From GCA-003244245 sp035463315 (GTDB taxonomy: Bacteria > Actinomycetota > Actinomycetes > Mycobacteriales > Pseudonocardiaceae): DNA of 37,834 nt. The notes below the pieces were generated by a model. It was given only the letters and a program-made list of their open reading frames with translations. It searched no databases and was not told where the DNA came from. The translations under genes and the position numbers were made by a program. Shown one piece after another: positions 7,781-14,913 of the stretch (position 1 is the stretch's first letter; the number at the start of each line of letters is the position of its first letter). The stretch covers positions 1 through 37,834 of the forward strand of contig DATHTJ010000140.1 of the NCBI GenBank assembly GCA_035463315.1. The letters are read 5' to 3'.

Positions 7781-8983
7781 GTGAGCGCCGCGGCTGTGCC
7801 GGACCAGCTTTCCCGTGCCGACGTGCAGGTCTTCTCACCGTTTCCGCACAGCCCGGAGGTGGTGTTCGGGCGGGTGGCGATGCGCTCGCCCGCCTTCGGC
7901 TCTACCTCCGCCAGCGGTGGGGCGCCGGTGGTGATCGGGTCGGCCGCAGGAGACGACACCGCCTCGGTAGTCCTGCGGGCCCGGGGCGAGCTGATCGAGC
8001 GCGTCAGCAACATTCTCAGCGGGCGCGCCGCGGAGTCTCGGGCTGAGCTGGTCGCCTCGTTCGACGACCTGCGCCGGCGGGGGCTGACCGCGCTCGATCC
8101 CGCCTGCTGGCGCGAGCCCGGCGTAGCGGCACTCCGGCAAGCACCGCTGTTGTGGGTGCCGGGAGAGTCGCTGCTCACCCGCCGGGAGGTACTGGTACCG
8201 GCGGGTGCTGCGTTCCTGCACCACCGGCCCCCGCCCGGGTGCCGCGCGGTGCCGCGGGCCGGCTCCACCGGAGTGTCGGCGCATCCCTCACCCGCGGCGG
8301 CCGTTCGCCATAGCCTGCTGGAGGTGCTGGAGCGTGACCTGGTGTGGCGCAGCTGGTACGGCACCGGCCCAGTGACTGTCCTGCCCGACCCACCGCTTGA
8401 CCCTCCGCTGGACAAGGTCACGGGTGGACTCGGGGCGTGCGCGACCGCCCTGATTCTGCCCGGTCCGGGAACCACGGCAGGCGTTGTCGTGTGCCTGCAT
8501 ACCGAGGGGGAGCGCGAGCAGTCCTTCGGCGCCCGCTGCGTGGCGGACCGGGGGCACACGGGGATTCGCCCTGGGGTGGTGGTCGCCGCGTACGAGGCGC
8601 TGATGGTGCGATGGAGCATGGGCACGGCCGTCGCCGGGCGCGCTGGGGAGGAGATGGGCCAGGAAACCGGCGCATTGTCGCCGCGGGGTGCCTTGGAACA
8701 CGCCGTTGCCGCTTTCCGTAGTGGAAGCAGCCTTGCCCACTGGCGGTCCAAGGCCAGCACGGATCATGAGGCCGGTGTGGTGTCAGCCTGCACCGTCCCG
8801 GAGCCGGACCTGGCCTCCCTCCTCGCCGAGCACACCGGCGAGGAAGTGGTCGCGGTAGACACGACCACACCGAGTGCCCGCGCTGCCGGCGTCTCGGTCA
8901 TGCGGGTGGTCGCGCCCGGTGCGCGCCCGCTACCGGCCAGAGAGCCGGCCGGCAGCGGCCATCCGCCGCATCCGTTCGGATAG
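7781..8983 (+). CDS. YcaO-domain protein, azoline- or amidine-forming
   Basis: YcaO enzymes use ATP to activate a peptide backbone amide, forming azolines from Cys/Ser/Thr, or amidines and thioamides. In this 400-residue protein ARGELIER (67-74), STGVSAHPSPAAAVRHSLLE (162-181) and LLEVLERDLVWRSW (179-192) match the glutamate/arginine-rich ATP and magnesium motifs. VMRVVAPGARPL matches the late conserved strand. The protein ends PPHPFG, close to the PxPxP C-terminal motif of azoline-forming members but with a final glycine. No E1-like/ocin-ThiF partner or TfuA protein is visible, so it is either stand-alone or uses a partner elsewhere. GTG 7781 is the only close start after the HExxH stop; its ribosome site is weak, suggesting coupling. 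Confidence 0.85.
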   Translation: MSAAAVPDQLSRADVQVFSPFPHSPEVVFGRVAMRSPAFGSTSASGGAPVVIGSAAGDDTASVVLRARGELIERVSNILSGRAAESRAELVASFDDLRRRGLTALDPACWREPGVAALRQAPLLWVPGESLLTRREVLVPAGAAFLHHRPPPGCRAVPRAGSTGVSAHPSPAAAVRHSLLEVLERDLVWRSWYGTGPVTVLPDPPLDPPLDKVTGGLGACATALILPGPGTTAGVVVCLHTEGEREQSFGARCVADRGHTGIRPGVVVAAYEALMVRWSMGTAVAGRAGEEMGQETGALSPRGALEHAVAAFRSGSSLAHWRSKASTDHEAGVVSACTVPEPDLASLLAEHTGEEVVAVDTTTPSARAAGVSVMRVVAPGARPLPAREPAGSGHPPHPFG

Positions 8984-9001
8984 CATTCGGAGTCGGCGAC
9001 C

Positions 9002-9712
9002 ATGGCTGAGGGCGCGGGTGTGCACACGGTTGTACTGTCGCCACATCTCGACGACGCAGTATTGTCAGTAGGACGGTTTCTCGCGGCAAGTCCGGGGACT
9101 GTGGTCGTCACGGTATTCGCGGGAATCCCGGATGGGCCTGGCCTGACCCGCTACGATCGCTCCTGTGGTTTTGCGACTTCTCAAGAAGCGGTGTTGTCGC
9201 GCCACCGAGAAGACCAACGAGCCCTTGATATCTTGGGGGCGGACGCGGTGCATCTCGACTTTCTGGACGATCAGTATCATTCCAAGCGTGATGACGACGA
9301 GATCGCTGACGCGCTGAGGAGCACGATACTGTCACTCGGGCCGACCACCGTCATCGGGCCTATCGGCAGCACGCATGCAGACCACCGAGCGCTAGGGAGG
9401 ATATGGCCGTTGGCTCTCAGGAGTATTGCCGACGTAGTGGCATATGCTTACGCTGACCTCCCCTACACCATAGGACCTTCACCACGCGCAGCCGCGGAGA
9501 TCGAGGCGTTCACGCGGGCCAATCGCGCGTCGCCGGTGAACCTCCCGAGCGGGGATGTCGGGCTCCAGGCCCACGCTCTTCTGGCATACGCTTCACAACT
9601 GCGACACGTATCGGCTCTTACATGCTTGGAGGCGCCGGAGAAATTCTGGCTGCTTGGTGATGCGCAAGGCTCGGCCATTATAGATTTTCACCCTGGATTC
9701 GGCTGGTTGTGA
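9002..9712 (+). CDS. PIG-L/LmbE family deacetylase
   Basis: A 236-residue zinc-hydrolase-like protein. SPHLDDAVLS (residues 13-22) corresponds to the zinc-binding PHxDD motif and THADHRAL (124-131) to the second HxDH motif. Family members remove acetyl groups from N-acetylglucosamine-type sugars (mycothiol, antibiotic and lipid pathways) or act as amidases on small molecules. It starts 18 bases after the YcaO stop in the same direction, so it is probably the last gene of the RiPP operon. A sugar deacetylase would make sense if the product carries an N-acetylated sugar, given the glycosyltransferases next door; this is inference. Its 3' end overlaps the convergent glycosyltransferase by 35 bases. 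Base composition drops relative to the aro genes. Confidence 0.85.
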   Translation: MAEGAGVHTVVLSPHLDDAVLSVGRFLAASPGTVVVTVFAGIPDGPGLTRYDRSCGFATSQEAVLSRHREDQRALDILGADAVHLDFLDDQYHSKRDDDEIADALRSTILSLGPTTVIGPIGSTHADHRALGRIWPLALRSIADVVAYAYADLPYTIGPSPRAAAEIEAFTRANRASPVNLPSGDVGLQAHALLAYASQLRHVSALTCLEAPEKFWLLGDAQGSAIIDFHPGFGWL

Positions 9713-10724
9713 GTTCCCACGATAGTTCTGAGGAGGCGGGGTTGGGGCTGTGGAGCAGTTTCTCCAGGAACGCCACTCGATGATCCCAGGTGTGTCGCGC
9801 GCGAACCAGGTCGGCGGCTCGGCGACCGATCTCGCGTAGCTGGTCGGGCTGGTCCAGGTAGGCGTGTATCCGGTCGGCGAGATCGTCGAAGGTCGAGTAG
9901 ACCACGGCGGTGTGTCCGTCGAGGAAGCCGAGATCGGCCAGATCGGGGGTGGGGTCACAGAAGGGAGCGGTTCCGGCGGCGGCGACCTCGAAGTTCTTGA
10001 GCATGGCCTCGGGTGCGAATGTAAATCCGTTCGGGTAAAATTGATTAGGCTCGTCACCAATTCTGCCCTCAAGGGGTCCACCCATGTTGCAGATGATCAC
10101 GCCGAGGCAGCGGTTCAGATGATCGTTCAGCTCGCTTTCCGGACACTGAAACCGGCGCACGGCGACCGACGATCGGTCGAGGTGACTTAGCATCACCCGC
10201 CGCGCGGGGTACAGAGCCCCATAGTAGCCGATTCCCTGTCTGTCTGCGCCGGTGTCGAACAGCCAGTTCGCCGCATATGCCTTGGGCATCCACACCGCGG
10301 GCACGCCATCGTCGCGCAGACGCGCGCAGACGCTCTTCCCGGACACCAAGACGAGATCGAACCCCTGATGGCGGATAACCGGGGGCCATGCCCCATGGAA
10401 TCCTGAATTCCACGGTTCGGGCCACAGATCCGAATAATTGCGACAGGTGTCGTGGTCGAGCATTATCCGAGATCCGGGATAGGCTTCCCAGTCGAACGGG
10501 GTCCGATGTCGCAATTCCCGGAACCTCACCCGCCAGAGGATCGCGTCGAACTCCCCGCCCTCGGGAAGGTCGGACAGGCGCTGCGGCCACCCGTCCTCTT
10601 CGACGACCACCTGGGTGAGGATGAATCGCTGGGCGAGAGCGTGGTAGATGTGACCTTGGTGCCCGCTCAGGTGATGGCGGTGGCACACGAGTGCGACCCG
10701 CAGGGACGACCGTTTGCCCGACAC
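9678..10724 (-). CDS. glycosyltransferase, CgeB-like GT-B fold
   Basis: A 348-residue protein. The N-terminal half starts RVALVCHRHHLSGHQGHIYHALAQRF and resembles an acceptor-binding Rossmann domain. The C-terminal half has APEAMLKNFEVAAAGTAPFCDPTPDLADLGF and then a VYSTFDDLADRIHAYLDQPDQLREIGRRA segment. This is the pattern of CgeB/glycosyl-transferase-1_2 proteins, where the glutamate in NFEVAAAG contacts the donor sugar. Start is GTG 10724 with only a weak ribosome site, so the true start may differ by a few codons. It is convergent with the PIG-L gene, overlapping its 3' end. Donor and acceptor cannot be read from sequence. Confidence 0.75.
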   Translation of the reverse strand: MSGKRSSLRVALVCHRHHLSGHQGHIYHALAQRFILTQVVVEEDGWPQRLSDLPEGGEFDAILWRVRFRELRHRTPFDWEAYPGSRIMLDHDTCRNYSDLWPEPWNSGFHGAWPPVIRHQGFDLVLVSGKSVCARLRDDGVPAVWMPKAYAANWLFDTGADRQGIGYYGALYPARRVMLSHLDRSSVAVRRFQCPESELNDHLNRCLGVIICNMGGPLEGRIGDEPNQFYPNGFTFAPEAMLKNFEVAAAGTAPFCDPTPDLADLGFLDGHTAVVYSTFDDLADRIHAYLDQPDQLREIGRRAADLVRARHTWDHRVAFLEKLLHSPNPASSELSWELTTSRIQGENL

Positions 10725-10763
10725 TTGCGGCTCCGTCTCGGCATGATTTTCATGCTGGGCCTC

Positions 10764-11498
10764 TTACCTGGGGAATTCATATACCGCTACGTGGTGGGTG
10801 CTGGCGGCTGTGAAGGGACCCCGCCGCCAGTTGCCCCACCGGTCCCGCAGGCGCAGCCCCGCAAACCTCGCCATGAGGTCCAACTCGGCTGGCCACGCGT
10901 ACCTGAACTTTACTTGCATATGTCGTACATCATTGTCACGTATGATGACGTAATCGGAAGTGTAGCGTTGCTCGTGCGGATAATACTGCCGGCACTGCAG
11001 GATGAGCTGGTTTCCTCGCGTCGGAACGATTCGTATCTCCTGGTTGTTGGAGCTTCTCGAGGCGTCCGGCATCAGCGAGTCGAACACGAATAGGCCGTCT
11101 GGAGCAAGAGTTTTTGCGACGTTCTGAAAGCAGCGCAGCTGCGCCTCTGCCGACGGCAACTCAAAAAACGTCCCGCTGGCCAAAAACACCAATGAGAAAG
11201 TCCCCTCGACGGGGACCTCGCTGAAGTCGCCGATCGTTACCGGGATCCCGTCTCCCCCCGGCTTGGCCCGCAGCTGGGTAACCATCGCCTCCGAGCCATC
11301 AACCCCATGGACCTCCAAGCCATGCTCCTGCAAAGGAAGCGCCACCCGGCCGGTGCCGATGCCCAACTCCAGCACCGGCCCGGAACCAGCCAGCTCGGCC
11401 AGGCAAGCCACGGTCCCCTCAGTGTCGGGCAGCATACTGAACCAGGCGTCATAGAACTCGGCGAACCGCTCAGCGTAGTACTCGTCATGATCGACCAT
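10764..11498 (-). CDS. class I SAM-dependent methyltransferase
   Basis: A 244-residue protein with motif I VLELGIGTGRVALPL (about residues 42-56), motif II EVHGVDGSEAMV and a post-motif acidic residue in VTIGDFSEVP. The strand VFLASGTFFELPS is typical of small-molecule O- or N-methyltransferases of the methyltransferase-25/11 group. The C terminus (HHVAVYEF) is the usual last strand. Start is ATG 11498. It lies 39 bases upstream of the glycosyltransferase on the same strand and is probably cotranscribed with it. A role in methylating a sugar or the peptide product is inferred only from context. Confidence 0.82.
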   Translation of the reverse strand: MVDHDEYYAERFAEFYDAWFSMLPDTEGTVACLAELAGSGPVLELGIGTGRVALPLQEHGLEVHGVDGSEAMVTQLRAKPGGDGIPVTIGDFSEVPVEGTFSLVFLASGTFFELPSAEAQLRCFQNVAKTLAPDGLFVFDSLMPDASRSSNNQEIRIVPTRGNQLILQCRQYYPHEQRYTSDYVIIRDNDVRHMQVKFRYAWPAELDLMARFAGLRLRDRWGNWRRGPFTAASTHHVAVYEFPR

Positions 11499-11643
11499 GG
11501 CGAAATCTTAGACGGTCACCAGGGACAACCTTGCCCCTCCCTGGTCGATGGTCATGGCGGTGATACACCGGCAGCGGTCGCTCCGTTATGGCATAATCGT
11601 CGTGCTGTCCCTCTCGATCCGTCACCTCCAGGGGGTACGCCGC

Positions 11644-12291
11644 ATGGTGAACACGACCGCGGAGACGCGCGGCCCGTCCGGAAAACGACCAAAGGTGTTT
11701 GGGCTGGGATTATCGCGGACCGGCACTAAAAGCCTCACCGTGGCTCTGCACTTTTTGGGCCTCGATGTTGCTCATTATCCGACCGATCGGGAAAGCTTTG
11801 CGGCGATGGCTCGCGGCGACGGGCGTTTCCCGTTGCTGGAACACTACGACGGTCTGACCGACATCGTGACCATCCCGTTTCTCGCCGAACTGGACGCGCT
11901 TCATCCGGGCTCTCGGTTCGTCCTCACGGTTCGGGCGAAAGAAGACTGGCTACGCTCGATGGAAGACCACTGGCGAGGAAAACCTGTAGTCATACCAGGG
12001 TATGAGGATATGAGTGCTATGCGTGTGCGCGGTTTCCTACGGGCGGCGGTCTTCGGCTGCTATGAGTTCAACCGGGAGCGGCTGGCTCGCGTCTACGACG
12101 ACCATCTGGCCCGGGTCCGTGCGTACTTCCACGATCGGCCTGGGGATCTGCTCGTGCTTGACATCGTCGGTGGTGAGAGCTGGGAGAAACTTGCGCCTTT
12201 CCTCGGGTACCCGCCACCGGATATACCCTTCCCCTACACACCTACCCAGGTCGCGATGGACGAGGCGTATCCGAAGGCCCGACTGCGGTAA
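11644..12291 (+). CDS. sulfotransferase family protein (intact PAPS motifs)
   Basis: Transfers sulfate from PAPS to a hydroxyl or amine. KVFGLGLSRTGTKSLTVAL (residues 17-35) carries the 5'-phosphosulfate loop, with RTGTKSL at 25-31. GSRFVLTVRAKEDWLRSM contains the 3'-phosphate-binding strand, with the conserved arginine at about residue 97. The C-terminal DRPGDLLVLDIVGGESWEKLAPFLG is also typical of the Sulfotransfer_4-type family. I chose ATG 11644 because the homologous start of such proteins lies a few residues before KVFGLG and an AGGGGG site precedes it. An upstream in-frame GTG at 11548 would add a hydrophobic, non-family segment. Length is 215 residues. It is paralogous to the C-terminal domain of the neighbouring convergent fusion protein. 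Confidence 0.82.
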   Translation: MVNTTAETRGPSGKRPKVFGLGLSRTGTKSLTVALHFLGLDVAHYPTDRESFAAMARGDGRFPLLEHYDGLTDIVTIPFLAELDALHPGSRFVLTVRAKEDWLRSMEDHWRGKPVVIPGYEDMSAMRVRGFLRAAVFGCYEFNRERLARVYDDHLARVRAYFHDRPGDLLVLDIVGGESWEKLAPFLGYPPPDIPFPYTPTQVAMDEAYPKARLR

Positions 12292-12315
12292 GCTCGGCGC
12301 TCAGGAAACTGTTCG

Positions 12316-13722
12316 TTACGGTTCAGGAAAATGATTACGTGGTGGCGGGACTCCCAGGAATTCGCATAATGCGTCCCACCCGGCTCCCGAGCTGAAGTCG
12401 ATGATCAGCAGGCTCTCGGGCCGGTCGCGGAAGTACGCGCGGACCTCGTGGGTGTGCCTGGTGTAAGCGCGGGCCAGGCGGTCGGGGTCATACTGGATGG
12501 TGCAATAGCTCCGTTCGTGCAGCCAGCGCTGGCGGTCGGCGAGGTCGCCGGGCTGTCTGGCAGCCGGATCGAAGACGGGCTGGGTGCCCCAGCGCGCAGC
12601 CATCGCCGCGAGCCATGCGTCGGTGTCACAAACTGTGAGGATGAACTTGCTGGCGGGGAACTGACGATCGAGCGGAGCGAAGAACGGGGCGATGGTCTCC
12701 ACGGCGCCGTCGAAGTGCGCCAGCAGGGAAAGGTCGTACTGCCCGGCTTGCAGCTCGCCCAGAGTGCTCCAGTCGTCGGGTGCGTGGAGCACCGCGAACC
12801 CAAGTCTGGTCAGTGCGGCGGTAAGCCTGGTGGTGCCGGTCAGTGCGAGCCCGATTCCGAAGATCTTGCCGGGCCCGGACAACTGTCTGCGTGCGGGCCG
12901 GACGGTGGCGGCCTGCTGGACGGCCTGGGCGCGGGTCAGCGGGGGTTTCTCCGCAATGCCGGTCCGCCGTAATACCTGCGAGGCAGCCTGGGGCAGGTCG
13001 GCGAGGAAGCGGGCCGTTCTCGCCGAGTCGGCGTCCCCGGGCAGGTGCCGCCGGGAGTAGGCGATCGCCTGGCGGGCCACCTGGTAGTCGACATCGTGCG
13101 GGTTCAGCTCCCAGTCCTCGTGGTAGGAGTCGAGTTTGAGGCGTTGGTAGGGGGTGCGGCAGCGCAGTTCCCGCAGCACGTATTTGGCGAAGATGTCTCG
13201 GTGGAACTGGCAGAAGTCGTGCAGTATCGGCAGGGGTCGGCGCGCGTAGGGCAGCCCGAGGCGGCGCATGGCCGCTCGGCGCACCACATGCTCGGCACTG
13301 ATTACCAGTTCCTTATCTTCATCGGTGATCTCTACGTCGCGCATGGCTTGGACCACGTCGATCCGGGTGAGGTGGACCCCGGCTTGCACGTAGCCGCGGA
13401 ACTTGTCCAGGACGAGGGAGTCCACGTAGGGGCGCTGCTCGGACTGCAGAACGCCGGTGATGTCCTCGGTGATGAGGCAGTCGGCGTCCATGAACACGAC
13501 GGCGTCGCATGAGAAGTCGATCTGGAGGCTGCGCCGCAATGCCTCGCTGAACGGCCTCACGCTCTCGATCACGTGGACCTCGTCGGGTCGAATGTGCTCG
13601 ATGGCAAGTTCGTAGGCAGCTTGACTTGTGCGTTCCCCGACTGTGCGGAAGACTAGCCCGACCCGTCGCATCTCTAGCGGAATTGTTCTGAACCAGGCAG
13701 AGCGTGACCCTGCCGCGGCCAT
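12316..13722 (-). CDS. glycosyltransferase-sulfotransferase fusion
   Basis: A 468-residue, two-domain protein. The N-terminal part has CDAVVFMDADCLITEDITG with a DAD motif at 79-81, typical of metal-dependent GT-A glycosyltransferases. After a linker at about 240-284, KIFGIGLALTGTTRLTAAL (286-304) and ASKFILTVCDTDAWLAAM align by eye with the sulfotransferase encoded at 11644-12291. The phosphosulfate loop reads ALTGTTRL instead of RTGTKSL, and the arginine of the 3'-phosphate strand is replaced by cysteine. The sulfotransferase domain may therefore be inactive or bind something else. ATG 13722 is used; ATG 13671 (MRRVGLVF) is an equally reasonable start. The fusion links sugar transfer and sulfation in one protein, so a sulfated glycan moiety is plausible. 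Confidence 0.75.
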   Translation of the reverse strand: MAAAGSRSAWFRTIPLEMRRVGLVFRTVGERTSQAAYELAIEHIRPDEVHVIESVRPFSEALRRSLQIDFSCDAVVFMDADCLITEDITGVLQSEQRPYVDSLVLDKFRGYVQAGVHLTRIDVVQAMRDVEITDEDKELVISAEHVVRRAAMRRLGLPYARRPLPILHDFCQFHRDIFAKYVLRELRCRTPYQRLKLDSYHEDWELNPHDVDYQVARQAIAYSRRHLPGDADSARTARFLADLPQAASQVLRRTGIAEKPPLTRAQAVQQAATVRPARRQLSGPGKIFGIGLALTGTTRLTAALTRLGFAVLHAPDDWSTLGELQAGQYDLSLLAHFDGAVETIAPFFAPLDRQFPASKFILTVCDTDAWLAAMAARWGTQPVFDPAARQPGDLADRQRWLHERSYCTIQYDPDRLARAYTRHTHEVRAYFRDRPESLLIIDFSSGAGWDALCEFLGVPPPRNHFPEP

Positions 13723-13814
13723 CCCACAAGAGCAATTGTTGATCGTCTGCCGGTGGTCAACATCGGAATCGATGATCCTTTCTTTGGGTACCGGTGGGTC
13801 AGGTGGAGATTAAG

Positions 13815-13910
13815 ATGCTACCACTCATGATAATTGTGATCTACAGTGGAGAGAAGTGTCTTGATGTAGTATCGTTAAGGGTGCCAATTTCAGCCCACCT
13901 GCACTGGTAA
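13815..13910 (+). CDS. possible small ORF upstream of a sulfotransferase (31 aa)
   Basis: ATG 13815 has a well-placed GGTGGAG site and opens 31 codons (starting MLPLMIIVIYSGEKC) ending 15 bases before the sulfotransferase start. It has a hydrophobic start and one cysteine. Against coding, the stretch is strongly AT-rich for this genome and uses rare codons including TTA. It may just be the AT-rich promoter region between divergent genes. I cannot assign a function. Confidence 0.25.
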   Translation: MLPLMIIVIYSGEKCLDVVSLRVPISAHLHW

Positions 13911-13925
13911 CGATCAGGAGTGGTT

Positions 13926-14801
13926 ATGGCAGATGAGGTGGAGGGAGGATCGCCCGAACACTTCCGTGCCCCCCGGGCCAACACGGCGGTCGTGTTCATG
14001 AGTGCTGCAAGGTACTCCGGTTCGACGTTACTAGGGGTGATGCTCGGCGCGCACCCGTCGATCTTCTATGCTGGTGAGGCGAACAAGATCTGGTATTTTG
14101 GTGATCCGAGCGTGCCACTCAAGAATCGTGTGTGTAAACTGTGTGGGCCTGGCTGCGCGGTGTGGGGAAACCTGCGGGTGGCCAACGGAGAGGATCTGTA
14201 TGAGATGCTCTCGCGACGCACCAGGCGTCCGATTGTGTTCGACTCGACAAAGGGGATAAACCGGGTTAGGCCCCAACTTGCAGCGCTCCAAGGCGTGGTC
14301 CCACTTCACCTGATCGTACTCACCCGTGACGGACGCGCGGTCGTGAACTCGGATCTGCGCAAGTGGCCCGAGACATCTGCCCACGACCACGCCGCCGCGT
14401 GGGCCGAGCGGATGCGCGAAGTGGAGGAGCTTGCGTCGCGCTGGCCGGGAGCCGTGCACCGCTTGCGCTACGAGGAGCTCGCATCGCGGCCGGAGTCCAT
14501 GCTGCGCGCGCTCGCGGATTTTCTCGGTGTCGCTTTCAATCCTGCGATGCTTGACCCTTGGGACAGTGACCAGCATCCAATCGGCGGTAATCCCGGGCCA
14601 CTGCTTCTCTTCTCGCGGGAGCGCGCCAAAGTGGTGGTCAATCCCAAGGAGAAGACGTGTGACTGGTACGGTTCCCATCCCCGCGGAATCGTGCTGGATC
14701 TGCGGTGGAGGCGTGAGATGAACGCTGATGCGCTCGCGGTGTTCGAGGCGGTTGCGGGTGAGACAAACCGCGCATACGCGTGGGAGGATCCTGTTGAGTA
14801 A
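13926..14801 (+). CDS. sulfotransferase family protein with Cys-rich motif
   Basis: A 291-residue protein. VVFMSAARYSGSTLLGVMLGAHP (about 22-44) is the phosphosulfate loop of Sulfotransfer_3-type enzymes, and IVLTRDGRAVVNSDLRKW is the 3'-phosphate-binding segment with conserved arginine and serine. After the first motif, CKLCGPGCAVW gives a C-x2-C-x3-C cluster that could bind metal; similar cysteine groups occur in some bacterial members. ATG 13926 is chosen because AGGAG lies five bases upstream; GTG 13920 is two codons earlier and overlaps that site. A TTA codon occurs in the loop region. It belongs to a different subfamily from the two other sulfotransferase domains in this island. The acceptor is unknown. 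Confidence 0.8.
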   Translation: MADEVEGGSPEHFRAPRANTAVVFMSAARYSGSTLLGVMLGAHPSIFYAGEANKIWYFGDPSVPLKNRVCKLCGPGCAVWGNLRVANGEDLYEMLSRRTRRPIVFDSTKGINRVRPQLAALQGVVPLHLIVLTRDGRAVVNSDLRKWPETSAHDHAAAWAERMREVEELASRWPGAVHRLRYEELASRPESMLRALADFLGVAFNPAMLDPWDSDQHPIGGNPGPLLLFSRERAKVVVNPKEKTCDWYGSHPRGIVLDLRWRREMNADALAVFEAVAGETNRAYAWEDPVE

Positions 14802-14913
14802 TCCAGCCGGTCAACTGCGTTCGCCTCTGCGGATCGCGGTCCTTTGTCACCTTGGCGGGAGGACTCGGAATCATGGCGCAGAGAGTCAGGGAAGTACCCG
14901 ATCGACCCGCTGA
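14794..14913 (+). pseudogene. truncated glycosyltransferase start (39 aa)
   Basis: TTG 14794, overlapping the sulfotransferase stop and preceded by GGGAGG at 14782-14787, opens a 39-codon frame. Its middle reads LRIAVLCHLGGRTRNHGAE, the typical beginning of a GT-B glycosyltransferase. The frame then runs into the end of the convergent glycosyltransferase and stops. The strong ribosome site and overlap suggest a real gene start whose remainder was lost by deletion or inversion near 14885. Nothing beyond the first strand remains. Confidence 0.5.
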
